A DNA stretch of 64,000 nucleotides. It comes from Epiperipatus broadwayi (taxonomy: Eukaryota > Onychophora > Udeonychophora > Euonychophora > Peripatidae). The notes under the pieces are model-generated. The model made no database searches. It saw nothing but the letters and a program-made list of their open reading frames with translations, and was not told the origin of the DNA. Of this stretch, positions 14,006 through 26,952 are shown piece after piece (position 1 is the stretch's first letter; every line of letters starts with the position of its first letter). Both the position numbers and the translations under genes were made by a program. The stretch is taken from the NCBI GenBank assembly GCA_028023455.1, contig JAQFVV010000020.1, forward strand, positions 10,151,092 through 10,215,091, read 5' to 3'.

Positions 14006-14357
14006 TTTATTTAAAATAAAAACTTAAAAGTTCGCAAATAAAAGGAAAAAACTAAACGCTAAAATTAAAATGTTTGTTAAACATATATATATATTCGCAC
14101 GGATGCTAAACTTTAAAAATATTTTTTTCATAAACAAGAAAAAAAAGTATTTGAACGTATTTTTTTAAATAAAAAAATACAAGATTGAAATATAAAAATA
14201 TTTTAATAAAAAAATAACGTAAGTTAAAATAAAAACAGGTATTAATTAATTCCTGTAATCTGTAAATGGAAATGATTGTTTATTAATTATCTAAAAGCTG
14301 TTTAATTAAAAAGTCAGATGAAAAGTTAGATAAGAGAAGAAAGAGAGATTAGCTTGA

Positions 14358-14450
14358 CCAATGGAAGCACTAGGCCTTGGCTCGGACCCTAACGAAAGTG
14401 ATGGATTAGTGACGTTTTGTTGATTGAATCCATGTGGATAATATAAAAAG
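14358..14450 (+). promoter_or_regulatory. Pol II promoter in the 2.1-kb element
   Basis: CCAAT at 14358-14362, a CRE-like TGACG at 14410-14414 and TATAAAAAG at 14442-14450 are arranged in the classic order and spacing. All three are kept in the inverted copy (TATA complement near 60972-60982, CRE near 61007-61013, CCAAT near 61059-61063). Transcription would start around 14470-14480 and run rightward. A hairpin (GTGGTATG / CATACCAC) follows at 14499-14519 and would lie in the leader RNA. Function is inferred from motif order and conservation only. Confidence 0.5.
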
Positions 14451-16096
14451 GGAAATACAGTTTTTTCGGACAGTTCCAGCATTGTGTGTTTGAGAGATGT
14501 GGTATGACGCACATACCACACTCTCTATAAAAAAAAAAAATGAAAAGACTGTGATACCTTGAACCAGCTATTGCCATCTCCAGAACATTACCTTCCAACG
14601 GAGGCGTCACGGGAATTGAAAGCAGAGGCCTGGACTCTTCTACCATAAGCTATATGAAATGAACAATTGTTAAAATCAATTAAGAACTTTCGTCAAGTTT
14701 TACAAATTGATAAACAAGCCAACTGAAATGTTAAAACGGACTCTTATCTGACTTTTGTAAGTTTTTAAATCAAATTAATAATGTTTAATTTTATATGTTT
14801 TCCGATTGATAAACATCATTTCCATTTTTTTTTCTTATTGTAAAGATTATTTAAATGTATGAAATTTAAGTTGTTTATAGACGCTTGCATGGATTCGTTT
14901 GTGGTTAATTATATTTTGGTTTTCATATTTGATCAAAATATATAGACATTCGATAAATAATGATACCTTACGGTGAGTATCTAAAATGTATTTATTCGGA
15001 TGTCTTTTAAGTTATTGGTGACAACGCAAGTATCTTATGGTGAATACTATTGGGTTACTTATAAGTTTCCCTCTGCGATTGTCGGTATCAATAATTTTGT
15101 ATTTTGATCGTTTATGTTTATTTTGAAATGTTTTTGACCGTGGAATCTATGTAATCGATCTATACCCAACATTTTTAAACAAATCTGTGTGAACGTATTT
15201 AAATGTTAAAATTAAGTCGGGCGTGAATGGCTATATAGATTTGTAAAGTTGTATTAAGGGAGGGTAATCTTAGGTTATTCATTTCGTAGTTGAATTGGTT
15301 CAATGGATTGGATATATTTGTGTAATTAGTAGATGTAGTATGAGGTCCGCTATGGGCAGGATTATAGATATATGCCACACACCCTCTGTTTGCCTATGGA
15401 TGGGTTTGTAAGTCGGCAGAAGACCGCAGTCCATTCCTATGGAGTTTTTTGTTTATTGTTCTACTTGCCAACAGATGTCACATTCCTGTTGGTGGAGAGT
15501 CAATGTCTTCTCTATTTCTACTTATTGTTCAGATGTACATTCCTGACAATATAGTATTTTGTGTTGTCGTATCATGCTACATTGAATACATGAATGTATC
15601 AGATGGATTGGCGCCAATTTGGTTGCGAAATTTGTTGCCTAAGGTTAAATCAGGGAAGAATATTTTCTTTTCAAATGCAGATCTGTGTAGTCTATTCATA
15701 CTTGACTATCTAAATAATAATTAAACTCATTGAAACTTAGTTAAATGTAAAATTAAAAGTTAATATAAAAATCTAAAATGTTAAACTTATTCCTCAAAAT
15801 TTAAATATTATTTTATATGTGCGTAAATAAATATTTTTATATGTTAATTTCTGGCAGTGGCTTTTACTCTTTGATATTTAAAATATAAATTAAGATATAG
15901 ATTTTTATCTCTGCGTCTCCACTGAGCTAGTGACTTGGGCTAACGATCGGAATATTTAAATAAAGTGGAATCTTAACAGCGCGTATCTGCCTACTTTATA
16001 AATTTTTCTAGGCTCAAATGCCTAGATGGCGCCCTTGTAGTGCAGATATTGTTTTTGCAGTCAGATTCGATCTTCACTTTCATTCCGATTGGTACA

Positions 16097-18359
16097 ATAT
16101 ATATAACATATTTTGCGGGTTCATCCGTGTTATGTCTTTTATATATGCAACCCGTGAAAATCTTCGTATCAATATATATATATATGTATATTGCTTAGTA
16201 TTCAAATATTACATTTTTTGTTTTATATGTAAAAATATTTAAGATTTTATGATTTTAATTATCATTTATTGAATATTTCCAAACATTAAGATTTATATTA
16301 TATGATAATACTTTCAAAACAAATGTCCACTTTTTTTTAATAGAAAATAAATAGTAATAATAAATACAGAAATAGTATTATAATACAATATGATTTTATA
16401 AAATATAAAAAAAGCATGATTAGTTTAAAAAAATTATAATCAAATCATAATCCTAAATGAAAACTTAAAGATAGATTATTTTCATAGTAGGAGACAATAA
16501 GAATAATAAACCAAAAAAGAAAAGAAAAGAAAAACCAGTGATTATAAGAATCTCTATACAAAAGACAAAATTAGTATTAAAAAAATGATGATAATAACAT
16601 TATGAAAGAGATTAAAAAAATAAAACATAAATCATTAATAAAAAAAAGAATAATTAATCAATCTCATATATGTATAACCTATTAAGGTTGTTGAACGGAA
16701 ATATACAAATAGTGTTATATTGGATGGCAATTAATTGAAATCTGTTATTAATTATATATTTAACTTAGTGGAGGTTATATTTAATAACATTACATTATCA
16801 ATTTAAACATAATGCATGAGTACATTTACATGCACACTTGAAAATAAACAAGTCTGCTACGCACAAAACATAAACTATTATTCTAGCATCTTGGGCAGAT
16901 GTTCACACCTCTAATGTATTTGATGAGGCTTAGCCAAAATACATGTATAGTACAAGGACTGACCTATTATTTCACATTAAATATTTTCTTATATTAAAGC
17001 TTATATATTCAATAGAATATACTAATTCTATATATCATTCCTTTAAACATACACTGGAGTATGCTTGAATGAATTTAATTGATTTTAGAATCTATCTTCT
17101 TGCTCCAACATTCACTAAAACATATATATTTAAGGATAATCCATTTTAGGTCTGTAACATAGACTAGAGCAACTTTACAACTCAAACAAGTAAAATACGG
17201 TACAAAATCAAAAATATAAATGTAAAATAATATAAAATTAATTTATTTCACTTTCATATTTTGTAAACGTACATTTGAAAAATTATGAAAGGAACTTTTC
17301 ATAATAAACGCATTAAAAAATCTTACACATATAAAAAAACATAAACAATCTTCTTCCAGCTTTTACAATTAAATCTCACACTTTTTCTGTTTTTCTCATT
17401 TAAAAATGATTTTTTGCTTAAATATTGATTGTCTTTTTTACTCTATTTTACCATATCATGGCTAAAATTATATAACAGATTAATTTTAACGAATATTTTC
17501 ACAATTAAAGCAGATAACTGAACTAAATTGATAAACAAATCCCAACAAAGATGATAACTGATGCTCTAGTCACAATGAAAAAGTCCTGGCATATATATGC
17601 ATGGACATGTTAAATTGGTTGTTAATATTCCTTCACAATTGTTATAGCATCTCTATTTATTGTAGCATTTTGATTCTATTGATAAAAACTATACATTGTA
17701 GCAGTACTTGCAGTAATATACCTTATAAATTTATTAACATGTATAAGTTATTTCTAAATGAACAAGAGAGTATGATCTTTGCTTTTTATGCTATTTTGAA
17801 ACGATTCCAACCTCATATCGAAATGTGTATGGGTCGGTTATCATTTCTTTTACAGTATAAAGCAATTGTAAACATTCAAAATCTAATAAAAAATGTATCA
17901 TGATATGGGGCGACAAATAGTCTTCCATTGCTTGTTACAGATATATTTACATGAGAGAGAGAAATAATCAAAAAAAAAAATACCAGATGTACACTCCATA
18001 TGTGAGAAATAAATTTGACAATAACAAAGTTATAAACATACAAAGAATAGCATGATTCATCAAAGTTTTTCTTTTCTTAGACTAATTGTAATATATTTAT
18101 ACTAGCAATTTGAACATTGGTTTAAAAAAGATTACTCCATAGTGATTATAGAAAATTTACTCTAGCTAAGCTTGCTTTCAGTCAATGAAGTTAGAATCAT
18201 AGCACTAGTAATCAGCAGAGCATGTGTAGAATTTAAATAGAATACAAATTTATGTAAATTAAGTAATTTGAATATATCATTTTTTTAAAAGTTGCATGTG
18301 GTAACTTTTTTGCTGATTACATGGGAATTTTTAGAGATATACCATACCTCTTTTACTTT
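16097..18359. other. AT-rich gene-free stretch
   Basis: Low-complexity AT-rich DNA. A 100-codon open frame at 17601-17903 (+) is rich in I, L, C and S as expected of random AT-rich sequence and has no motif I know. I see no repeats or RNA genes. Confidence 0.45.
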
Positions 18360-19135
18360 CACCTTTTATCATCACATGCAGTGCATATAATGTTGACCTT
18401 TACAGGGTCAAAAATGTGGTTCAAATCCCACTCATGCTCAAGGGAAACTGATTTGTATTCTGAGTTATTTGATGAATATTTATATAAATACTTATAATGT
18501 GCAACTCTGGTGATGATGTTTGCATGGGATACCCCACAGTATACAAACCTACAAGACATACTACTACATCCTATTTTGTACACTATTTGAGAGGTTTAAT
18601 CTTGGGGTGACTTGTCATAATTGTTATTTAATGCCTGTTTAAGTTGAAAAGGGAGGGGTATCAAACTGATGAACATGTTAGAGCAATTTTTTTTAAAAAA
18701 AAATTTGTGAAAGCCTTGATATGTAAGGCAGACTTATCTAAGGTTTGTTATCTGCCTGTTGCATGGGTGCATGATTTATTTTATTATAAAAATTTTTAAT
18801 GATATTTATAATTGTAACCTATTTTGCATTGATGCTTAATATAGTCTTTAATATTAACTTTCTGATCTGTCTCGTATTTTCAAAGGTGTAAATTTCTACT
18901 TAAGAAACCCATAATCCCATACAATTTATGTGTAGTATGTGTAAGAGACTAAGGATGAATTGCCCCACATATTTCTATGAACTAATGATCATTTTGTAGT
19001 CCAAACAGTTGTTATTTCCTTGCATATATAGAACTAAGGAATTATAGATATTTGAAGGTATTTTCATGCCAATGGTCCACTATTATAAGTGTTTTTTATC
19101 ATTGATACATTGAAATCAATAGGTAATAATATTAC
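18360..19135 (-). pseudogene. Penelope-like element relic, left arm of an inverted pair
   Basis: Minus-strand fragment of a Penelope-like retroelement covering the end of the reverse transcriptase and the C-terminal GIY-YIG endonuclease region. Its 18359-18583 frame reads KIGCSSMSCRFVYCGVSHAN and then KSVSLEHEWDLNHIFDPVKV, the degenerate pattern of a PLE GIY-YIG domain (VYKI..C, Y.G, EH). Its complement matches 19310-20090 block by block, including RNNNCLD-like and FLSRNL-like stretches. Frame is broken many times upstream of the endonuclease. The catalytic region is eroded (GIY-YIG tyrosines only partly kept). Non-functional. Confidence 0.75.
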
Positions 19136-19149
19136 AACTGTATTTAATG

Positions 19150-20095
19150 ACAAACATTACAAGTTGAACAATGGTTGGCCCATAGGTTTGCCCATTAGTG
19201 GCATTATTTACAGCATCACATTAACTTTGAAGAGGCCATTATCCCTAAATACTTAGCCTATGAGCCTAACAATTTACAAATAATGTGTGGATGATGTATT
19301 TATATGTGCACCTGAGTTATACATTAATGAGATATGTGAAAATTTAGCACAAAAAAACACTATTACAATGGACCCTCAACATAAAAATACCTTCAAAGGT
19401 CTGAAGTTTTTATACATGTATATGCAAAGAAATAACAACTGTTTGGATTGCAAAATGATGATGAAACTTATAGAAATACATGGGGCAATTCACACTCAAT
19501 CTCTTATACCTACTATGCATAAATTGGCTAGGATTAAAGGTTTCTTAAGTAGAAATTTACACCTGAGCAAATATGAGGCAGATCAGAAAGCTAATATTGA
19601 AGCCTATGTCAAGAACTTTTGCACAATAGGCTATAATTCATTAGTTAATGCCATTAAAAATTTTTATAACAAAATAAATCAGGCACTCATACAACAGGTA
19701 GACAACAAACATTAGATAAGTCTGCCTTATATACCAAGGCTTTAACTAAAAATGAAAAAACTCTGCTGTAATGCATACAACATTAGTTTAGGAATTCACC
19801 CTAAGCTATTAAACCAACATAAAGGACAAGTTATCCCAAAATCCTCAAAAAGTGTACAAAATAGGATGTAGAAGCAGCTTCTACATATTTGTATGCTGTG
19901 GGGAGTCCCATGAAAACATCTTTATCAGAGTTGCATGACATAAGTATTTATATAAATGTGCAAAAAATGACATGGAATACAAATCAATTTTCCTTGAGCA
20001 CAAACAAAATTTGGCCACATTTTTGACTCCAAAAGGTCAACATTGTATGTACTGAATGTGAGAACTAAAAGCACAAAGTAAAAGAGACATAATAT
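19150..20095 (+). pseudogene. Penelope-like RT and endonuclease relic, right arm
   Basis: Plus-strand PLE relic. 19160-19210 reads NGWPIGLPISGIIYSI, an RT motif. A +1 shift gives NFEEAIIPKYLAYEPNN, and after another shift the catalytic box VDDVFICAPE appears at 19287. The 142-codon frame to 19715 then runs through the thumb (NNNCLDCKMMMKLIEIHGAI, FLSRNLHLSKYEAD, YNSLVNAIKNFY). From 19850 a stop-ridden GIY-YIG-like tail follows (VYKIGCRSSFYIFVCCGESH, EYKSIFLEHKQN). At least two frameshifts and several stops rule out function. It lies head to head with the minus-strand copy; Penelope elements are known to occur in such arrangements. Confidence 0.8.
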
Positions 20096-23000
20096 TAATA
20101 TATATATATATGACAATTTCCATGCAAACAAAACAAAAAAGAAAACCACATGCAACTTTCTAAAAAGTAAAATATGTAAATTATCAATTTACATAAATTA
20201 GTATTCCATTTAAATCCTACAGATATCCTGCTGTTTACTAGTGTTGTGATTCTGGCTTCATTGGCCAAAATCACACTCTGTTAGAGCAAATTTTCTACAA
20301 TCATTATGGAAAAATCTTGTCTTAAACCAATATTCAAAATACTAGTATATATATTATAAAGAATAGCATAACAACAAATACTGGTAAAGTCGAATAATTC
20401 ATACTTTATATAGATCTAAAATATTTTCATTAAGATCTTTAGAACAAAGAAGAAAAAAAGGACATTTATTTATCTTTTACATAAATATGATCTAAACTAG
20501 CATTCTTGCATGAAGAATGTAACTACATTAGTATTTGATAATAAAAAAAACTAAGCAAGTTCTCCTATTGAAAAGTGCAAAAAAGATAACTGATTGTCAA
20601 TATAAAAGGGAATGGTACTGCATAGTCTATAGTCTAATGAATAACTAATAAAAATTATTAACATGGATCTAAGACTTTGCTGATGATTTTTTAGATAGGG
20701 ATGGAGATATAAGAATTCTTGAAGAATCCTAGTATTAATAAAATAAAATAAAAAAATATCAGATAATTGAAAAAAAGAGATTTAAAATATTTCAAAGTAA
20801 GAAGTAATCAATTGATATTAAATTAAATAAATAATACATAATTAAGTTTAAAAAACAAAATAAAATTCAGAAAGTTACAAATTAACAAAGATTATAATCT
20901 AAAAAGAAAATGAATCTAAGATTTGTTAAAATTTATAAAGAGTCTCTAAATTGAGAAGCAAATAAATTGTATTAAGAGGATGGCAAATTCCTACAGAAGA
21001 TGATCAAATATTATTGGTGTTGCTGATTTTATTCTATCTACCTTAGACATAGAACTTAATTAGCAATGTATATTCATAAATAATAAAAGGTAGTTTCAAA
21101 AACATGGTTAACTACCACATAATATCTAATAAATCATTTTCAAAATAACTTTTTAAAACTTCTTAAATATATATATATATCATAATATGTTTGTTAATTC
21201 ATTCATTTATAATACTCTTCATATGGATTCTGAATCTGGATAAATTTAGAAATTTTTCCAGATTCAATGCATGATAAAAATCGTCTCTCGGATAATTGGC
21301 TTATATGCAACTAAACTAGTCATTGGATATCTAGTTATTTTAATGTAAACAATATCAAAAAAACTGTCAATCCTTCCCATTGAATATTTGATTAGTCTAG
21401 CAATTTCTGTTTTTGTCTTATTTCTTGAAGACGAAAGCTGGACAGGTTTTTGCCCTGCAGTTAACTATTTAAAGACTATTTTATTTAAAAGAATTATGAC
21501 CTACCATCTTCATGAGTATAACATCTCCAGTACAGAAGACCATTATTATATATATGCCTTTATTATTCAATGTGTCAATACTCATCTATTGACCTAGATT
21601 AACAATATATTTTTATATCTCATTCCCCCCTCCATCCTTCCTCAACTAATAATAAATACCCAATAGCTGATTAGTAATAAATGACTAGAGGGTTTGATAT
21701 ATGTTGACCACTTGAAAAAAAAAATGTTTTTAAACTAAAAAAATTTACAGGGTTCATAATGTCCAAATTCAAGTACAGGTCATAAGTCTGATAGGCATAT
21801 TTTCTAATTCCAATGAAAGTGCTTGTGTTTTACCAATAGCATATATAAATGCAAGGCTTCTCAAATAATTTCCATACAATATTCTATATGAATTTTTATA
21901 CACTATAAGAATACATTTTCTTGTTTACAAATTCTTCTATGTTTATTTATGTGAGTGAAAATAAAAAACAGAATTAACAATTAATCAAATCTGAATATTT
22001 TCTCAAAATTACAACATAAACAAACACATTTAGCTTATTAACAAATAAACAGATTTGGAGAGAATGTTAGGAAAAGAAAAACGGAAACAAAATAGAGCAA
22101 CAGAATGATTTATAAATTCTAATAAACAAACAAAAAAAGTCGTTTAATTTTCTTAAAAATTATTATGTAAGAAAATATTTTAAATAAAAACAATTATCTT
22201 AAAATGAAACAATAGTATTAATTTTTTTTTATCGAAACAATATTTTTTTTTTTGTAATATTAAAAGCAAATAAAAAATAGACAAACCTAATACCCAAAGA
22301 ATAGTAAATGCTAAAACAGTAAAATAGAAATGTAAAAAATTAAAATCCATTTAGAATTGAAATTTTTTTTTCTAACATTGTTTTTGAAAAACTCAAGATA
22401 AAGAGTTACATAAAAGAATAATAGAAGGAAAGAAGGTTTTCAGAGAAAACATATCAAAAAGATAAAAATATAAACCAAGAAATCAGAATCAATAGGGGTA
22501 TGGTACTTCTTTTACTACTGTGAATGTTAAATTATAATTATTTTTATTTATTTATCTTGTAGTCTGTATACATGCACATGAAAAATCCAGATTAGCCTGA
22601 GATCTTTACCTTCTAGCTGACCAATTAAATGATTAACTAAGTTTGCATATATGGGGGGAGGGGAATCATGAGGCCCCTTGTGATTTGAAAATATTTTCAA
22701 GCTTTACTTCCATACTCAAATCTTGGGTCACTACACTACACTATAAGACTACTGAAAGTTAAAAAAGAAATGGGAACATCAGTAAATAGATAGAAATGTG
22801 AAGTTGAGAGAAGGGAAAATATATATAATTTTTTAGGTAATGCTCTCCATTCCGAGAAAAATTAACATCAAATTTGAGTTTCACACTGAATAAAAAATAG
22901 TAAGACTAAAAACAATTTTTGCTATCAATAAAGAAAATCTTCTGAAAAACAGATTTAGCAATAGAGATATAATCCTGCAAAGAGAATTTTGACAAAAATC

Positions 23001-23242
23001 CTAATTATAAATAATTATTGAATCAAAAATTAGATAGAAATAATAGGGTTATCTGTTTAATTGCATTAGCATTACATATTATCATGGACAATGATATAAG
23101 GGTTTAATGACACAGAGATAGTGCATCCATTTATCACATCTATAAGGTGGAGTTTGAATTTGAGACAAACAAATTATTTTCAAGAGGATTAAACTTTTTC
23201 TCTCAGTTAGTTGGCCTATAGTTAATTATCCAGAATTACTAA
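20096..23242. other. AT-rich gene-free stretch
   Basis: AT-rich with many homopolymer runs. A weak tRNA-like T-arm string (GGTGGAGTTTGAATTTGAG) lies at 23146-23164, perhaps an eroded SINE. No gene recognised. Confidence 0.4.
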
Positions 23243-23279
23243 TGTAACGGAATAGCGTTACATGGGATTTGAACCCAGG
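23243..23279. repeat. 20-bp TGTAACG palindrome plus box-B-like motif
   Basis: TGTAACGGAATAGCGTTACA at 23243-23262 pairs over seven terminal bases. It is followed at once by TGGGATTTGAACCCAGG, whose complement contains GGGTTCAAATCCC, a close match to the tRNA T-loop (box B). The palindrome resembles the termini of the 2.1-kb elements at 13978 and 61394. What it bounds is not clear. Confidence 0.45.
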
Positions 23280-24021
23280 CATATGAGGTTATGTTAAACT
23301 ATAATCAATTGACGAAATGAATGACAGGAACAAAACTTTTAAAAAAGCGGTCTTGCTTTAATAATAAACGAGAAACAGCCATTTCTAAAGCATGATCGCA
23401 GCTATATAAGAGTACCTGTCAAATTTATTGAAATAAATTTGTAAAAGAGTTTTTTTTATTATTTTGTGTTTGTTTGTTAAGAATAAATCTATAATCATTA
23501 GTTGTAGTTTTTTTTTCATTTTTAATTAATTAAAGAGAGAGGAATGATTGAGCGCCAGTTTAACTTTTGTTAAATCATTTGAATCATTTTGAACAAAAGG
23601 GAAAAAAATGAATAAATTAATTTGCAATATGTTCTGAAATTCCAAGTGATCTAAAATTATTTTAAATAGGGGTAATTAGTAAATGTAAAATTAGAGAAAT
23701 TGAAACAATAGGCAGGATATGTGCTGGTATGCCTAGATAAAATAAGCCAAATTTAGAAACAGAGGTGAGAAAAAGTGTACACTGCTATTGTACAACTCAG
23801 ACTTCTGTCTCCAGCGAAACAATACCTGAAAAAAATGGTCAAATTGAGCGAAATTCCAAGGTGGTGTAAACGATCCCAGAAATCATGGAATTGAGTTGAC
23901 ACTCGATGGACTTATAAGATGAAGGGACTCACAGGTGCATGGGAGTGATTGGGTGAGAAAATTTCAAGGTGTGAGGGCGGGAAGGAAGAGATCAAAAAGG
24001 CCAGACAGCACTTGTCAGGGA

Positions 24022-24290
24022 TTATTGAATTAGACTATTATTGATTATTATTAGACTATTGAAATCTAACAGAGATGCGCTGCTGAACATAAAATTCGCG
24101 GCTTGACCGCCGGACCTCCGCGTCCAGCTCCACTGATTGCTAATAGGATGCTCGTAACACCGGAGAAACTTCACATAAGGACCACACACGCTTTTGAGAC
24201 CTTGCAAATTGCCGGAATGCTTCGTTAAAGAAGAAACCATCGCTCAGGATCCCATTACAGTCTTTCTACGTTCCACAGGTAGCTATCTTT
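24022..24290 (-). CDS. Possible short coding exon in a CpG-bearing patch
   Basis: A 72-codon minus-strand frame (24240 down to 24022) starts MVSSLTKHSGNLQGLKSVCG and reads on through YVKFLRCYEHPISNQWSWTR. Its ATG has a purine at -3 and G at +4, a fair Kozak context. The first two-thirds lie in the least AT-rich and most CpG-containing DNA of the region, unlike chance frames elsewhere; the tail after about codon 55 is AT-rich and probably not coding. I recognise no domain. No strong GT donor is obvious; AG/GTCCGG near codon 43 is weak. It could be a first exon of an unknown gene or part of an unrecognised transposon. Confidence 0.22.
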
Positions 24291-24699
24291 AAATTGTTGT
24301 ATTCACTTATGCACCAAAATAAAATAACTTTAATAACCAGAACTATTAAAAAACATTAAGCTAAAATGATAAAGTTACTCTTGACCATTAATGAACGATT
24401 CGAGAATCTAACCAAATAAGTTTGCCTACAGATTAACATTCTTTAAAATATGTGCGAAGTCACCTTGAAATCTATATTTAATTATCTCGGCTTGCCGATC
24501 ATATACCTGCATTAATTGTTAGTAAACAGATTAAATAAAACATTTATTTAACTAGTATTTTTTGTTATTAATTGCTTGGAATTTCAACATAAATTTATAT
24601 AATAGGAATGAGTGCTAGAGCGATCAAATTTGTTTGTATATGAATGAATGCATTTGATATTTTTGGTGTTGGGATTTTATTTTATTTATGCTTATGTTT

Positions 24700-25135
24700 G
24701 TTATGTTCTCTTAGATTAAATTAAGTTTGATTAATTTGTTCTGTGGGATATAGGGCGGGCCCTCATATAATAAGTAGTTGATCGTAAGTGAAAGATCACA
24801 GATTCAATGTAATTTGAAGGGTAATATTGGCTGTGTTCGTTTCTTGCTTCCGACTGGAGTGATGCACGGGCATGTTTTGTGATATAGTTGAGTGAGCTTA
24901 TGCACATACATGGCGGACTCTTATAAAAGTTCTCCTGGCGCCTATTACTTGGATTCAATCCGAATTTACGTATAAAATAAATAAAGCGTACGTGTATATG
25001 TGTTTGAAATTATCTTCACAGAACATTATGTAATTCCCCGGATGCAAGAACACAGCAGATTCGTAATAGTGAAGATATTGACAGAGAGGTAGCGCGATCA
25101 CGCACGCATCACCGGGCGGATACACTAAGTAAATA
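24700..25135. other. GC-richer patch with TATA-like box, unclassified
   Basis: A second CpG-containing patch, with TATAAAAG near 24922 on the plus strand and AATAAA about 60 bp later. The combination resembles an LTR (U3 box followed by a polyadenylation signal). No terminal repeats were found, and the frame on the minus strand (24731-24958) has no motif I know. Confidence 0.25.
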
Positions 25136-26528
25136 GATATCTAGCTTTTCTTAAAGAGAAACAAAGATGAAAAACCTACACAATCATTAGCATCCTGAAA
25201 TTGGCAAGTCTAGAGATAATGCTTTATCTTTCACTCCTTTTTTATGAGGGGCTATTGAGAGATTTTGTCCTGCATTGAGCTACCATATACCTATGAAGGT
25301 TTTCAGAAAATAGCATTTCATAAGATAAGTAAAAAAATTATTAAGCAACTGAAAACTATGAATTTAATTAGGATGATAAAAAGTAAATGATATATATAAA
25401 AGGAAATTGGAAAAAGGTAGAACAATAGCATTGACAAGCATTTACAGAAATTATACAGAATATAATTCTGTTCATCCTAATTTAAATATATCAATTAGAA
25501 AAGAAACCAGATAACCACTTTATAAATTTAAAAAATAACTTATATGAACGAACCTTACTAGTTTGTTATTTAAAATAATCCATTATTTCTTTCTAGTGCA
25601 CTTTTAATGATGTTTTTATTAAGATGTTCTTTTTCAGAGTTCTCTTCTTTTAACATATTTATATATTTAAAAAACTACTATGAGAAAGACTAGTGGACAG
25701 TTGAAACTGTCTCTAGCTTTTATAAATTATATAAAAAAAAGCAAACTCTGAAGAAAACTGCAGGAGAAGGGGTGTAGACAAGATGGCCGGAAACATCTTA
25801 ATAAAAGGTATTGCTAAAAGTTCAAAAGAAAGTATGCAATTTATTACACTGAATAAATAGACAATGCAAAAAGACAGAGAGAGTATTAAACATATAAGAA
25901 ATAATTTAGGACTTATACAAGACATTTACACAAAGTAAGCTAAAAGACTATCACTACAATGGTTTTATAAATCATACTGATTAATATTTAACAAGACTTT
26001 TTTTCAAGTTAAAGAAGTTTGACACAATGGCTTTCAAGTTTGGATAAAAGGACACAATGCCAATAGGACAACAATTACAATAAACAGGCTTGTTTCAATA
26101 AATTAATAACTCTCTCCCCCTCAAAGATACAAGTTTCAGAATAATAACCAGAATGTATGAGTCTTTTTTAGAATTAAGAGTTTTAAATAAAAGAATCCTG
26201 GACCATTAATAATAGTGTGAAACTAAATTAAAAGATAGTGCAAGAAAAAAAAGAAGAATACTGCCATAAAAATACCACCATTGCATGCAAAAGGTGGAAA
26301 GAAACTAATTTCAAAATTATTATGGTCTTTCTCTTAATTAATAATATATTTAATTTTTTTTATGACAATCAATAAATTATTACCTGTTCCCCATTTTAAT
26401 ATAAGATAATTTCCTGATAAGAATTGCTCCCTCGTTATTTATCCTTAATTTAAATATGAATTAGCCAGATTTGGGATTGCTTACATAACATTAACATTAC
26501 AATAGCAATCAATAATAATAAGTATCTG
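25136..26528. other. AT-rich gene-free stretch
   Basis: A slightly GC-richer strip around 25740-25900 (+) hints at a decayed LINE-like frame but has no diagnostic motif. Nothing else supportable. Confidence 0.35.
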
Positions 26529-26952
26529 TTGGACTAATTTCATAATCTAATAATAAATATTGAATGCTGAGAAAAATTCATATTAAAATTTTCCAAGTAT
26601 ACTCAACTGTTAGTAATAACACACAAGGTAGTGGAGAAATCATGACCCTTATACATAACAATATAAAACTTCTACTTACTTGACTTTGGCAGAATAGCTG
26701 TTGGTTTGATTGTTATTGTAAAATTAATATTCATGGATCTAGAGATCCAGAGTCAATCTTCATGCAAAAACTTGTCACTGATTAGTCCACAGACACCTCA
26801 AGAAGAGAGGATATTAATACAATCCAAAATGCTGTGTTATATACTAACCTGTATGCTATTACTAACAGTTTAATGTATTTGGTAGTTTTAAATAAAGTTC
26901 AATTTTTTAAAAAAACATTCAATATTTAATATTAGATTATGGAAATAGTTTA
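26529..26952. mobile_element. Penelope-family-2 foldback element, old copy
   Basis: The left end TTGGACTAATTTCATAATCT matches the left end of the 56211-56745 element, and 26773-26952 matches its right arm (CTAACCTGTATGCTATTACT, then AACAGTTTAATG, then GAAATAGT). The central loop and much of the left arm are diverged. It is an older copy of the foldback terminal-repeat family tied to the Penelope ORF at the right edge of the window. Confidence 0.6.

Larger units (their letters stand above)
13978..16096 (+). mobile_element. 2.1-kb LTR-like element, copy 1
   Basis: Matches 59382-61421 in inverted orientation along almost its full length. It opens with TGTAACGATATA and closes with CGATTGGTACA; the second copy's end suggests an original CGATCGTTACA. 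The pair therefore forms TGTAACGAT...ATCGTTACA short terminal inverted repeats in TG...CA style, as in LTRs. Both sides are flanked by ATATAT, so a target duplication is ambiguous. A CCAAT/CRE-like/TATA cluster sits 380-470 bp in, as expected in a U3 region. Short frames here are not conserved between copies, so it is non-coding. I favour a solo LTR of a large LTR retrotransposon; a non-autonomous DNA element is the alternative. No primer-binding site, gag or pol is seen beside it. Confidence 0.6.

Noticed and set aside
14306-14646. Open minus-strand frames (starting MVEESRPLL and MWYVRHTT) that recur at 60776-61116
   Set aside because: They recur only because the whole 2.1-kb element is duplicated; many changes are non-silent and the frames overlap the promoter and leader region.
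23243-23279. LTR end followed by primer-binding site (CGTTACA then TGGGATTTGAACCC)
   Set aside because: TGG looks like a PBS start, but a PBS should match the acceptor stem before the T-loop; here the T-loop sequence follows at once.
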